The notes below the pieces were generated by a model, which had not been told where the DNA came from, searched no databases, and was given only the letters and a program-made list of their open reading frames with translations. Position numbers and translations under genes: made by a program. From Oxynema aestuarii AP17 (GTDB lineage: Bacteria > Cyanobacteriota > Cyanobacteriia > Cyanobacteriales > Laspinemataceae), in contig NZ_CP051167.1 in assembly GCF_012295525.1 (NCBI RefSeq), forward strand, positions 2,418,001-2,482,000: 64,000 bases of DNA, written 5' to 3'. How positions within the stretch are numbered: the stretch's first letter is position 1; every line of letters begins with the position of its first letter. This document shows positions 55,112 through 64,000 of this stretch, one piece after another.

Positions 55112-58100
55112 TCAAATCATCGTCGATTCGATCGCCGCTTCCGCGTGGAGGGCGATCGCCTGCAAGCGGTCTAAAACCGAACCTTCGACCCCTTGCCACA
55201 GACCGCGCTGGTGGGCTTCTAACAAGCGCTCGGCCATATCTCGCAACGCCCAGGGATTGTGTTCGGCAATGAATTTTTCGACTTGTTCGTCGAATAAATA
55301 AGCATTAGCAATTCCCTCATACATAAAATCTTCAACGCAATTTGCCGTCGCATCGTAAGCAAATAAATAATCTAAAGTCGCCGCCATTTCAAACGCCCCT
55401 TTATAACCGTGACGCATCACCCCGGCAATCCATTTAGGATTGACGACGCGGGAACGGTAAACCCGAGTTATTTCTTCGCGTAATAGGCGAATTTTGGGCT
55501 GTTGCGATCGCGAATGGTCCCCAAAATAAGTGACCGGATTTTCACCTTTGATCGATCGCACCGCCGCCGTCAAACCGCCTTGAAACTGATAGTAATCGTC
55601 CGAATCGAGTAAATCGTGTTCGCGATTATCTTGATTGTGCAGGACAATTTGCATCTGTCCCAAGCGCTTCTCGAACGCTTCCGGCGCCGAATGTCCCTCG
55701 CCGTAACCCGTGTAAGCGTAACTACTCCAATTGAGATAAGCACGGGCCAAGTCGCTGTCGTCAGTCCAGTTGCGATCCTCGATCGACCCTTGTAACCCGG
55801 CGCCGTAAGCCCCCGGTTTCGACCCGAACACGCGGTAACGCGATCGCGCGATCGCCTCCCGTTCGCTCAATCCCAGGGCTTCCCATTTCTCAGTTTCGCG
55901 CCGGACTTGCGCCGCCAGGGGATTGTCTTCCTCGCTTTCATCCAAACTCGCCACCGCCGCCACGGCGCGATCGAATAAATCGATTAAATTGGGAAACGCA
56001 TCGCGGAAAAACCCGGAAATTCGCAACGTCACATCGACACGAGGGCGCCCCAAACTCCGGACGGGTAAAATCTCGAAATCGACCACCCGGCGAGACATCC
56101 CATCCCACACCGGACGAACCCCTAACAAGGCTAACGCTTCGGCGATATCGTCGCCTCCAGTTCGCATGGTCGAGGTTCCCCATACCGACAATCCCAAAGT
56201 TTTCGGATAGTCCCCATGGTCCTGAGTGTAGCGCTCGATCGCGGCGTCCGCAGCACGACGACCGAGGTCCCAGGCGGTTTCCGTGGGGATGGCGCGGATA
56301 TCGACGGAGTAAAAATTGCGTCCGGTGGGGAGTACGTCCGGGCGCCCGCGCGTGGGGGCGCCCGACGGACCACTCGGAACGTAGCGCCCGTCGAATCCGC
56401 GCAAGAGCTGGTCAATTTCACGATCGCACTGACGTAAGGCGGGCAGCAAAAAGCCCTCGATCCAGTCGAGTTCCCGTGCAGTCGCCGTTCCGAGGTTCGG
56501 ATCGCGATCGCCAACCTCCGCCTGTTCCACGCAGCGCGCGGCGAATTCTTCGATCGCCTCGACCAGATCGCCGACACTGACGTGAGGTTTCGCCAGAAAC
56601 GGGGGTAAATCCGACGGATCGATCGCCTCGGACAAGTCCGCCGTCAGGGGATCGACGTCGAGATCCCAATCCCGGGCGATCGCCCGGGTCAACCCCAACC
56701 GATCCGGACCGGGACATCGGGCGATCGCCACCGCTAAATCGCGCAACTGGCGCCCTTGGGGACAGTGGCCGAAAACGTGCAAGCCATCGCGAATTTGCGC
56801 CTCTTTCAACTCGCATAAATAGCCGTCCGCCGATTGCAGAAATTGGGCAAAGGCGCCGTCATCTTGGCCGAGTTTGGCCTGGGTCGGCGCGATCGCCCCC
56901 AAATCGGTATCGAGATGTTCTCGACGCACTAAAGCGGCAATGCGATCGCGAATCTCGCTCAATCGCGACGGGTCGAGGCTTTGCGCCTCGTAATATTCGT
57001 CGATCGCCCCTTCGAGTTGCTGCATCGGACCGTACAGTTCGGCGCGGGTCATCGGCGGGGTTAAATGGTCGAGAATCACCGCGTGCGATCGCCGTTTGGC
57101 TTGGGATCCTTCCCCGGGATCGTTGACGATAAACGGATAGAAATGGGGAATCGCCCCCAATGCCACTTCGGGATAGCAATTTTGCGAAAGAGCGACACTT
57201 TTACCGGGCAACCATTCCAAATTTCCATGTTTGCCCACATGGGCGATCGCCTCGACCCCAAAGCATTCGCGCAGCCAATAATAAAAAGCGAGATAGGCGT
57301 GAGTCGGTTCTAAATCCGGCGCGTGATAATTCAAACTGGGATCGCGATCGTAACCGCGCGCGGGCTGGATCCCGACGAAAACATTTCCCAACTGAATCCC
57401 CGCAATCGGGATTTCCGCTCCCTCTTCCAGTTCCGAGTCTCCCCAACGATCGCCGACGCCCCGACCCACGGAATCCGGTAAAGTTTCAAAATATTTGCGA
57501 TATTCTTGCACGGAAACACTTTGGGCGATCGCGCGGAAATCGCGGCCTTCCGGGTCGTTGGTCACCCCCTCGGTCAAACGGCGGATCAACTCCTTCCCAG
57601 TTTCGGGAATGCGATCGACGCGATACCCGGCAGCCTGCAGCGCTTTGAGAATGGCGATACAACTGGCGGGAGTATCTAAACCGACTCCATTGGCCAACCG
57701 TCCGTCTTTAGTCGGATAATTCGCTAAAATTAAAGCAATTTTGCGCTCCGAGGCGGGAGTTTGGCGCAGTTTGACCCAATTCGCCCCTAACTCGGCTACA
57801 AAATCGACGCGATCGCCGCACGGTTCGTAAACCACGACCGGAGTTTCTAACGCCTCGTTATCCCCTTGAACCGCTTTGAAAGAAATTGCCCGGGTGATAA
57901 TCCGTCCATCTACCTCCGGTAAAGCAACATTCATGGCCATATCTCGGGGGGAAAGTCCTTGAAAACCACCGATCCAGCGATCGCGGTTGTCGCTGCTACA
58001 GATCGCTTGTAAAACAGGAACGTCGAGTTTTTGCCAAAAATTGGGAGTTAAGCCGCAAGTTTGGCGCTGCAAGTGGTCTGAATCAATCGCAAATCCGGTA

Positions 58101-58888
58101 GTATTGAGGATTAACTCGACGCAATCGCCATCATCGGGTTGAAAAGCGGCGCACACTTGAGCTCGAACGTCGCGATCGCGCAGGGAAGAAACAAATAAAG
58201 GAACCACTTTTAAATGACGTTCGGCTAACGCCCGGCATAACGCATCCACCGGGGCCGTATTCCCGGCTAAATAGTGAGCGCGATAAAACAAAATACCTAC
58301 CGTTCCCCTTGCAGATTCGGGGTCGCCGTCGATCCCCCTCGGCGAATAGCGCCCCACCCGAGGAACGGTGACGGGTGGCGGCGGGGCGTAAACCCCGTGC
58401 AAACAAGCATCGGCGATATACTTTAAGCCATTGACCGCGTTCTCGATGCCCCCTTCGTTCAAGTAGCGCCAAACCCGATTGACCGTAGGGAGGGGGACGT
58501 TAGAATGGCCGATCAGTTCGGGATCCTCGGCGTCGTCGCCGGGTAAAACGATCAGGTGGATGTCGTGCGATCGCGCGGTTTCGCGCAAGACTTCCAAACC
58601 GTAAGACCAATAAGCCCGTCCGCCGAGGAGTCGTAACACGATCGCCCGTGCTTGGCTCAATACCTCACTGGCATAAGTATCGATACTTAAGTGTTGTTGC
58701 AACTGTAGCAAATTGACCACCCGCAGGGCTGGAAAGTCCGACGGTAGGCGATCGACCGCTTGGGCGAGAACTTGAATGTCGGTGTCGGCGGCGGTCAGAA
58801 ACACCAGAGGCGCGGGGGTTTGATCGATAAAAACGACCCCTTCTTCTTCCGGATTCCAGCCTCCAGGCGTTACGGCTAAACGGTGCAT
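55112..58888 (-). CDS. cobN: Cobaltochelatase subunit CobN
   Basis: Large subunit of the ATP-dependent cobalt chelatase that inserts Co into the corrin ring (hydrogenobyrinic acid a,c-diamide), or a related BchH/ChlH-type chelatase. At 1258 residues with the CobN/Mg-chelatase domain throughout (HVGKHGNLEWLPGKSVALSQ in the central region; LGLSVWGTSTMRTGGDDIAE; NPKWIAGVMRHGYKGAFEMA), it is the CobN type common in cyanobacteria. The ATPase subunits (CobS/T or ChlI/D type) are not in the window. No recognisable cobalamin riboswitch upstream. Confidence 0.93.
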   Translation of the reverse strand: MHRLAVTPGGWNPEEEGVVFIDQTPAPLVFLTAADTDIQVLAQAVDRLPSDFPALRVVNLLQLQQHLSIDTYASEVLSQARAIVLRLLGGRAYWSYGLEVLRETARSHDIHLIVLPGDDAEDPELIGHSNVPLPTVNRVWRYLNEGGIENAVNGLKYIADACLHGVYAPPPPVTVPRVGRYSPRGIDGDPESARGTVGILFYRAHYLAGNTAPVDALCRALAERHLKVVPLFVSSLRDRDVRAQVCAAFQPDDGDCVELILNTTGFAIDSDHLQRQTCGLTPNFWQKLDVPVLQAICSSDNRDRWIGGFQGLSPRDMAMNVALPEVDGRIITRAISFKAVQGDNEALETPVVVYEPCGDRVDFVAELGANWVKLRQTPASERKIALILANYPTKDGRLANGVGLDTPASCIAILKALQAAGYRVDRIPETGKELIRRLTEGVTNDPEGRDFRAIAQSVSVQEYRKYFETLPDSVGRGVGDRWGDSELEEGAEIPIAGIQLGNVFVGIQPARGYDRDPSLNYHAPDLEPTHAYLAFYYWLRECFGVEAIAHVGKHGNLEWLPGKSVALSQNCYPEVALGAIPHFYPFIVNDPGEGSQAKRRSHAVILDHLTPPMTRAELYGPMQQLEGAIDEYYEAQSLDPSRLSEIRDRIAALVRREHLDTDLGAIAPTQAKLGQDDGAFAQFLQSADGYLCELKEAQIRDGLHVFGHCPQGRQLRDLAVAIARCPGPDRLGLTRAIARDWDLDVDPLTADLSEAIDPSDLPPFLAKPHVSVGDLVEAIEEFAARCVEQAEVGDRDPNLGTATARELDWIEGFLLPALRQCDREIDQLLRGFDGRYVPSGPSGAPTRGRPDVLPTGRNFYSVDIRAIPTETAWDLGRRAADAAIERYTQDHGDYPKTLGLSVWGTSTMRTGGDDIAEALALLGVRPVWDGMSRRVVDFEILPVRSLGRPRVDVTLRISGFFRDAFPNLIDLFDRAVAAVASLDESEEDNPLAAQVRRETEKWEALGLSEREAIARSRYRVFGSKPGAYGAGLQGSIEDRNWTDDSDLARAYLNWSSYAYTGYGEGHSAPEAFEKRLGQMQIVLHNQDNREHDLLDSDDYYQFQGGLTAAVRSIKGENPVTYFGDHSRSQQPKIRLLREEITRVYRSRVVNPKWIAGVMRHGYKGAFEMAATLDYLFAYDATANCVEDFMYEGIANAYLFDEQVEKFIAEHNPWALRDMAERLLEAHQRGLWQGVEGSVLDRLQAIALHAEAAIESTMI

Positions 58889-59249
58889 AATTTCTCGGTA
58901 ACAGTGAATTCAAGTCTCGTGCGGGGTTGATGGCTCGGGTCAGCCCCTTGCAAAGGGTATCAAAGCCGGAGGAAGTGGGAACACTCGATTATTTTAAATC
59001 GCTTTTATCATGTTGAGTTAGAGAAACTCCAATCGACGAACGAGCGATCGCGCCGTTCTCCATCCCGTCAGGGACGAATTATGTTGGTCGATTTCTATTG
59101 AAGCGGGAATCACAGAAGCGGGAATCACAGAGGCGGGAATCGACTTTGTCAGTCGAGAAAACGCGATCGAACTTTTCCGAGATCGGAAAGAAGACCGAAC
59201 CTTTGGCCAACGGGCAGCTTGCGCTTTTTGCTAATAACAACCTGCGATT
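58889..59249. other. Intergenic region between cobN and the hybrid kinase
   Basis: About 360 bases between divergent genes. It includes three 15-base tandem units at 59100-59144. I looked for a cobalamin riboswitch ahead of cobN and did not find its conserved boxes. The 72-codon frame at 59098 merely reads the repeat. Confidence 0.45.
59100..59144. repeat. Three 15-base tandem units
   Basis: GAAGCGGGAATCACA twice (59100-59114, 59115-59129), then GAGGCGGGAATCGAC (59130-59144), 106 bases before the kinase start. Confidence 0.75.
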
Positions 59250-61640
59250 ATGTTTAGTTTTGAAATTACCCGTAAAACTTTATCTTATCGAGCATTTGAG
59301 CGGTTGCGTGCCCTAGTCGAGGAACAGGGGCAAGGCGAAGCCACTGTGACGATACGGCGGAGCTGTCGCTATGCGAACGCCCGGGAATTGGAGGGGAATT
59401 GGGATCGGGCGATCGCCGCGATTTCGGAGTCTTTTTCCGTGCTGCTGTTGGCGCGCGACGGCGAGGGAGAAAGCGACCCGGAGCGATCGCAGGTGGAGGT
59501 CGGTTTGAGTTTCGATCCGTCGGCGATCGGAGCGTTTTTAGAGCAATGGCAGGGTTCCCCCGCCTGCGAACAAGAAGCGGAGGCGATCGCGATCGCCCGC
59601 GATCGATTGCGTCCCAACGACCCCCAGCGCCAAAGCGAGTTTACCCTGTCGCTAATTGACCTCCTCAGTGGCGATCGCGCCACGACGCCGGAGGCGTATC
59701 GCGCGACGACTCCCAAGGAAGATCGCGAACCTCCGGTTTCCCCAGTTTTACTCAACGCAGACATCGACGCGATCGATCCTCAATATATCGGCATTTGCCA
59801 ACCCGTCGAACAAGCATTACGCCACCGAATCGAACAAGAACAATTACTCAACCAAGTCACCGCACAAATTCGGCAAAGTTTGGAACTGCCCACGATTTTA
59901 TCCACCGCCGTCGAGCAAGTCCGGCAGTTTTTAAATGTCGATCGCCTCGCCATCTATCAATTTCATTCCGTCGCCACCCAACCCCAAGACCCCGAACCTC
60001 AATCCCTTGAAGAAGAATTTAACCCTAACGCCCCTTGGGATTGGGAACGAGATTGCGACTGCATTACTTACGAATCCCGTGCCTGCGAATCGATTACCTC
60101 GGTGTTGGGACCCCAAGAAGAATATTGTTTTATCTTCGAGCCTCCCTCGCGGGATAAATACCGACGCGGCTATATTTTAACTGTCGAAGATGTCGAAAAA
60201 ACCTATCAAAAAACTCCTTGTTTACTCGATTTATTGCGGCAATTCCAAGTCAGGGCGAAATTGGTCGTGCCGATCGTCGTTTGCGATCGCCTCTGGGGAC
60301 TGCTCATCGCCCATCAATGTCACGAACCGCGTCGGTGGCTGGAAAGTGAAAAAACCTTTTTAACTCATATTGCCGAACATTTGGCGATCGCCATCCACCA
60401 AGCGGAACTCTACGCCCAAGTGCATCGCCAAAAACATACCTTAGAACGCCGGGTCGCCGATCGCACCCAAGACTTACACGATGCCCTCGTCGCCGCCGAA
60501 TCCGCCAATCGCGCCAAAAGCGAGTTTCTCGCCACCATGAGTCACGAATTACGCACCCCGTTGACCTGCGTGATCGGCATGTCCGCCACCCTGTTGCGCT
60601 GGTCTTTCGGACAGTTGAGCGACAAACAGCGCAGTTATTTACAAACCATTCACGATAGCGGCGAACATCTACTCGAATTGATCAACGATATTCTCGATTT
60701 ATCCCAAGTCGAAGCGGGAAAAACGGCGTTGAATATCAGCCGTTTTTCTTTAACTCAACTCGCCCGCCAAACCGTGCAAGCTCTCGGCGATCGCGCCGCA
60801 GCCAATCAGTTGCAAATCGAGCTGGAATTTTCTATAGAACCCCCTTACGATCGCTGGAGTGCAGACCGCCGTCGGGTTCGACAAATTTTGTTTAATTTAT
60901 TGAGCAATGCGATCAAATTTACCCCTGAAAACGGTCGGGTAATTCTGCGGATTTGGCTGGAAGAAAAAATGGCCGTGCTTCAAGTGCAAGATACCGGGGT
61001 CGGAATTGCCGAAGAACATCAACCCCTGTTATTCCAAAAATTTCAACAGTTAGATACGTCTTACCACCGCCAATATGGAGGGACGGGGTTGGGATTGGCG
61101 TTGACCAAGCAGTTAGTGGAACTTCACGGAGGCTGGATCGGCTTTCAATCGCAAATCGGGGTCGGGACGACCTTTACCGTGCGTCTTCCGGCCCATCCGA
61201 GCAACCCACAAGCTACGGGAAACCCGCCGACGGGGAATTCTGCCATTCCTTCGGATCCCCAAGGTCGCATCGTTTTAATCGAAGATCACGAGGAAAGTGC
61301 GACGTTAATCTGCGATATTTTAACTACGGCAGGATATCAAGTGGTGTGGATGGTCGAAGGGGATACCGCCCTCAAGCAAATTGAAGTGTTACAACCGCAG
61401 TTGGCGATCGTCGATCTGCGCTTACCGGGAATGGATGGGTTTGAAATTATTCAATGTTTGCGGCGATCGCCCGCCACGGAACAGCTCAAAATTTTAGTTT
61501 TGACGGCGAAAGTGTTACCGGAAGATCGAGAACGCTCGTTTGAAGTCGGCGCTGACGATTTTTTGACCAAACCCGTCCAAATCGACCAACTTTTAGTCAA
61601 AGTCAATGCCTTGATGTCTGCCAAAACTGCTCAGTCGTAA
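59250..61640 (+). CDS. Hybrid sensor histidine kinase with GAF domain and receiver
   Basis: A 796-residue soluble kinase. N-terminal ~190 residues are a cyanobacterial-type region of unknown fold. A GAF domain (about 210-385: LPTILSTAVEQVRQFLNVDR...VVPIVVCDRLWGLLIAHQC) is followed by HisKA ([19 protein letters not shown]), HATPase_c ([28 protein letters not shown]) and a C-terminal receiver (RIVLIEDHEESATLI; Asp in LAIVDLRLPGMDGFEI; Lys in FLTKPVQ). The GAF has the phytochrome-like W.LLIAHQC segment; a bilin-binding Cys is not certain. It is followed 37 bases later by nanE on the same strand. Confidence 0.92.
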   Translation: MFSFEITRKTLSYRAFERLRALVEEQGQGEATVTIRRSCRYANARELEGNWDRAIAAISESFSVLLLARDGEGESDPERSQVEVGLSFDPSAIGAFLEQWQGSPACEQEAEAIAIARDRLRPNDPQRQSEFTLSLIDLLSGDRATTPEAYRATTPKEDREPPVSPVLLNADIDAIDPQYIGICQPVEQALRHRIEQEQLLNQVTAQIRQSLELPTILSTAVEQVRQFLNVDRLAIYQFHSVATQPQDPEPQSLEEEFNPNAPWDWERDCDCITYESRACESITSVLGPQEEYCFIFEPPSRDKYRRGYILTVEDVEKTYQKTPCLLDLLRQFQVRAKLVVPIVVCDRLWGLLIAHQCHEPRRWLESEKTFLTHIAEHLAIAIHQAELYAQVHRQKHTLERRVADRTQDLHDALVAAESANRAKSEFLATMSHELRTPLTCVIGMSATLLRWSFGQLSDKQRSYLQTIHDSGEHLLELINDILDLSQVEAGKTALNISRFSLTQLARQTVQALGDRAAANQLQIELEFSIEPPYDRWSADRRRVRQILFNLLSNAIKFTPENGRVILRIWLEEKMAVLQVQDTGVGIAEEHQPLLFQKFQQLDTSYHRQYGGTGLGLALTKQLVELHGGWIGFQSQIGVGTTFTVRLPAHPSNPQATGNPPTGNSAIPSDPQGRIVLIEDHEESATLICDILTTAGYQVVWMVEGDTALKQIEVLQPQLAIVDLRLPGMDGFEIIQCLRRSPATEQLKILVLTAKVLPEDRERSFEVGADDFLTKPVQIDQLLVKVNALMSAKTAQS

Positions 61641-61677
61641 AGCTCAGTCGTAAATCGCGCGTTCGTTACTTCTAACC

Positions 61678-62355
61678 ATGTCTTCTCCCGTTCGATTGCT
61701 CGAAGGTTTGATCGTTTCCTGTCAGTCCCCCGCCGATTCGCCGTTAAACGACCCGGGGATTATTGCCGCCATGGCCCGAGCGGCGGTCAACTGCGGCGCC
61801 GATGGCGTGCGCGTCGATACCCCCGATCGCGTCGCCGCCGTGCGCCAGCGCCTCGGTCCCGACATCCCGATGATTGGTTTGTGGAAGCAGACGATTCCCG
61901 GCTTTGAGGTCTACATTACCCCACAATTCCAGCACGCCCGCGCGATCGCCGACTCCGGCGCCGACATTATCGCGATCGATGCCACGGTTCGCCCCCGTCC
62001 CGACGGCGAAACCGTTCCCGGTCTAATCGCCCGCATTCACGACGAATTGGGTAAAGCGGTCATGGCAGATGTCGATACCCTGGAAGCGGCGATCGTCGCC
62101 GCCGAAGCGGGAGCCGATTTTGTCGGAACCACCCTCTACGGTTACACCGCCGCCACCCGCCACCGGACCCCTCCCGGTTTCGATTTACTTGCACAATTAA
62201 TACAAAAATTGGATTGTCCCGTCATTTGCGAAGGGGGCATCGCTTCCCCAGAAATGGCCAAACGCGCCTTAGACATGGGAGCCGATGCCGTCGTCGTCGG
62301 GACGGACATTACAGGAATTGATTTAAAAGTGCAAGCTTATCGCCGGATGTTGTAA
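61678..62355 (+). CDS. nanE: Putative N-acetylmannosamine-6-phosphate 2-epimerase
   Basis: Converts ManNAc-6-P to GlcNAc-6-P (TIM barrel). Family sites: LIVSCQSPADSPLNDP at the start, ADGVRVDT, MIGLWKQTIPGFEVYITPQF, IIAIDATVRPRPDGE, MADVDTLEAA, VGTTLYGYT, VICEGGIASPEMAKRAL, and GADAVVVGTDIT. Length 225 is standard. No sialic acid genes adjoin; in cyanobacteria its pathway role is uncertain. It probably shares a transcript with the upstream kinase (37-base gap). Confidence 0.93.
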   Translation: MSSPVRLLEGLIVSCQSPADSPLNDPGIIAAMARAAVNCGADGVRVDTPDRVAAVRQRLGPDIPMIGLWKQTIPGFEVYITPQFQHARAIADSGADIIAIDATVRPRPDGETVPGLIARIHDELGKAVMADVDTLEAAIVAAEAGADFVGTTLYGYTAATRHRTPPGFDLLAQLIQKLDCPVICEGGIASPEMAKRALDMGADAVVVGTDITGIDLKVQAYRRML

Positions 62356-62401
62356 GACCGTGGGACACTCCTGTGGAATCGTCCCCCGACTCCCCCTAAA
62401 A

Positions 62402-63289
62402 TTAGTTGGTTCTTTTAACAATAATAATTTCCGATCCGACCACAGGCGATCGGGCGACTAAATGACCTCGACGATCGCTAATTTCTAATGTTTTAAAATC
62501 CAATCGTCGCGCTTGAGCAAACATTTTATTCGCTAAGTTGTCTTGTCCCGAACGATCCAATTCGTACCAGCGATCGGCGATCGTCACTTGTAGCAAACTG
62601 CGGAGAAAATTCGCTTGAATGGATTCGACCACCCCATCGGTATATTCATCGGCGACCGTCGCGACTTGTTTCTGAACCGCCACAATTAACTGTTGTTCCG
62701 GCGTCAACTCCGATTCCGGTGGGAATTTTGGTTGCGGTGGTGCGACCTCTTCCACAGGTTGCGGGGATGGTTCAACTGCGGGTTTTTCTACAGGCGGTAA
62801 GGATTCCACGGGTTCGGCGGGTTCCACGGGTTCTAAATTCGGTGCGGTTTCCACTTCTTCTAACCCCTGTTCCGGCGGGAGTTGAACCACTTCTTTCGGT
62901 TCTAAAATGGGGGCGCGATCGCTGGAAGTCGGTTCTGACGGTTGTCGCAGCAAATTCACCGAAACGGCAATAAGGACGACTAAGGCGGCGATCGCCCCCG
63001 TTAAACCCCAATCGGACAGCTTTTGACTCACCGATTCCGGTAAAACTGCTCGAATTTTCCCTAAAACTTGACTCCAGACTCCAGGGGTTTCGGGTTCGGC
63101 GGGTTCCGCTTCGAGTTTTTCAACGGTGGTTTCGAGAACGGCGATCGTCTTTCGCAAACTGGCGATCGCCAACCGTTTAATTGGGGATTTTTGAGGCGCG
63201 ATCGCCGGGCGATCGTTATTTTCAGGAGTGGGGTTTTCTGAGGGAGTCGGTTCGGATTCTGATGGATTTGGTGGCGGTTCTTGACTCAT
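62402..63289 (-). CDS. Proline-rich single-pass membrane protein, conserved in cyanobacteria
   Basis: A 295-residue protein. The N-terminal ~45 residues are Pro/Glu-rich; a helical segment (KRLAIASLRKTIAVLETTVE) is followed by a single transmembrane helix (WGLTGAIAALVVLIAVSVNL, about 94-113), then a Pro/Glu-rich stalk, and a C-terminal folded domain (from about 195: QQLIVAVQKQVATVADEYTD...VTIADRWYELDRSGQDNLAN, ending SEIIIVKRTN). Topology suggests the C-terminal domain is on the far side of the membrane. Function unknown. Confidence 0.8.
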   Translation of the reverse strand: MSQEPPPNPSESEPTPSENPTPENNDRPAIAPQKSPIKRLAIASLRKTIAVLETTVEKLEAEPAEPETPGVWSQVLGKIRAVLPESVSQKLSDWGLTGAIAALVVLIAVSVNLLRQPSEPTSSDRAPILEPKEVVQLPPEQGLEEVETAPNLEPVEPAEPVESLPPVEKPAVEPSPQPVEEVAPPQPKFPPESELTPEQQLIVAVQKQVATVADEYTDGVVESIQANFLRSLLQVTIADRWYELDRSGQDNLANKMFAQARRLDFKTLEISDRRGHLVARSPVVGSEIIIVKRTN

Positions 63290-63551
63290 GGTATTTTAGG
63301 CTGTTCGGTTGTTAAGAAAAACAGTAAAATTCAGAAATTTATCTGTATTTTTTTGTAAAATCCAGAACTATTTTTGATTGTTCAAATAGTCCTCATTGAG
63401 ATAGAGTGAGATCGAGAAAGAATTGAATCCTGTTCGGAGTGCGAGCATCTTTCTCGCTGTTCCAGCACCCAATTTTAGGAATTCACCGCTTATTTTTCAC
63501 TAATTTAAGTAGATATGTTTGCAATTAGTAAAGAGGGAGCGATCGATAATG

Positions 63552-63594
63552 GAATTGTGGTCAGCAGGGAAAATGCTCGGCACCACCACAATTC
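63552..63594 (-). terminator. Hairpin overlapping the dam stop
   Basis: GAATTGTGGT (63552-63561) pairs with ACCACAATTC (63585-63594), with inner AGCA/TGCT. It overlaps the stop codon at 63593-63595 and is a plausible terminator. Confidence 0.4.
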
Positions 63595-64000
63595 AATAGG
63601 AAGTGACTAAAACTTCATTGATTTTCCCTCGCTTGTTACCTTTAGAATTAATAGCTCTATTCGCATTGACAGTATGAATTTTAAAATCGCTGTAGAGTTC
63701 GCGGATAAAAGAACAATCCGAATTGGAGAGCATCACTTTTACCCCGCGATCGCCTAACTCGGCAAAGACTTCTTTCAACTCAATTTGATCTCGTTCCGAA
63801 AAAGAATAACGACTGTAACCCGTAAATCGACTGGTTGCGTTTAACGGATAATAAGGCGGGTCGAAATAAACGAAGTCTTCAGAGTTTGTTGCAGATTCCA
63901 GGACAGAATTGAAAGGATTGGGATCGATCTGGGTAGATCGCAAGATTTCAGACACGCATTTTAATAAATGGCGATCGCAAATCTTAGGATTTTTATAGCG
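63593..64000 (-). CDS. Dam-type DNA adenine methylase (partial, C-terminal)
   Basis: Methylates N6 of adenine in DNA (D12 class, Dam/M.DpnII-like). The visible part begins off the right edge and reads RYKNPKICDRHLLKCVSEIL, then DFVYFDPPYYPLN with the catalytic DPPY, GYSRYSFSERDQIELKEVF, VKVMLSNSDCSFIRELY and a C-terminal KGNKRGKINEVLVTSY. D12 enzymes mostly recognise GATC, which lies inside HIP1 (GCGATCGC). The N-terminal half with FxGxG is outside the window. Confidence 0.9.
   Translation of the reverse strand, partial: RYKNPKICDRHLLKCVSEILRSTQIDPNPFNSVLESATNSEDFVYFDPPYYPLNATSRFTGYSRYSFSERDQIELKEVFAELGDRGVKVMLSNSDCSFIRELYSDFKIHTVNANRAINSKGNKRGKINEVLVTSY

Noticed and set aside
58889-59249. 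Cobalamin riboswitch upstream of cobN
   Set aside because: The conserved B12-box type sequences were not found on the minus strand.

Overview
The window is a chromosomal segment of a cyanobacterium, most likely a filamentous Oscillatoriales-type organism. Evidence: the HIP1 octamer GCGATCGC recurs throughout genes and spacers; the carotenoid genes are the plant/cyanobacterial pair pds (crtP) and crtB; CobN, the four-ACT aspartokinase, a GH57 branching enzyme and an RRM-type RNA-binding protein are cyanobacterial in form; and there are many PAS/GAF histidine kinases, WD40, pentapeptide-repeat and DUF4214 proteins. Genus cannot be fixed from the sequence alone. No CRISPR array, rRNA or complete prophage is visible.

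Layout. 0-5 kb: partial murA, tRNA-Leu(CAG), a TrmH/SpoU RNA methyltransferase, a small acidic protein, a Tat-exported MsrP-like molybdoenzyme and an RTX calcium-binding protein. 5.5-14.3 kb is an accessory, conflict-like region: a TRPM-type SLOG protein, a SLATT (DUF4231) membrane protein, a TIR-TM-WD40 protein with 14 WD repeats, two C39-like proteases (one fused to a GH19 lysozyme/chitinase) that share an N-terminal module, and an IS1595-type zinc-ribbon/HTH fragment. 15-17 kb: an HTH-like protein behind a perfect inverted repeat and a PAS-like protein. 17.2-19 kb: lysC. 19.7-26 kb: a 1172-residue DUF4157 protein whose C-terminus looks like a circularly permuted OTU cysteine protease, facing a ThiF/E1-like enzyme with an unknown partner, then Nudix and KptA. 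26-34 kb: secreted small, HExxH, DUF4214 and pentapeptide-repeat proteins, a four-PAS histidine kinase and two tandem 64-residue proteins.

34.5-43.3 kb is mostly housekeeping: GH57 branching enzyme, an orphan C5 DNA methyltransferase, pds-crtB (phytoene to zeta-carotene) and an EAL-domain protein. 43.3-44.7 kb holds a TnpB gene whose frame is broken by a short palindromic repeat. 44.8-51 kb: RRM protein, an M48-fold membrane protein with an altered zinc motif, RF3 (prfC) and a DUF4870 protein. 53.2-55 kb is a translationally coupled ATPase-TOPRIM pair resembling two-gene anti-phage systems, with a recent in-frame 42-bp duplication in the TOPRIM core. 55-62.4 kb: cobN, a hybrid histidine kinase and nanE. 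The right edge carries the C-terminal part of a Dam-type adenine methylase.

The most promising material for something undescribed is the DUF4157-permuted OTU protein beside an E1-like enzyme, then the SLOG/SLATT/TIR-WD40 cluster and the ATPase-TOPRIM pair. Functions beyond family membership are inference. Starts were moved from the longest reading frame wherever Shine-Dalgarno spacing or a paralogue argued for it, and this is stated entry by entry.
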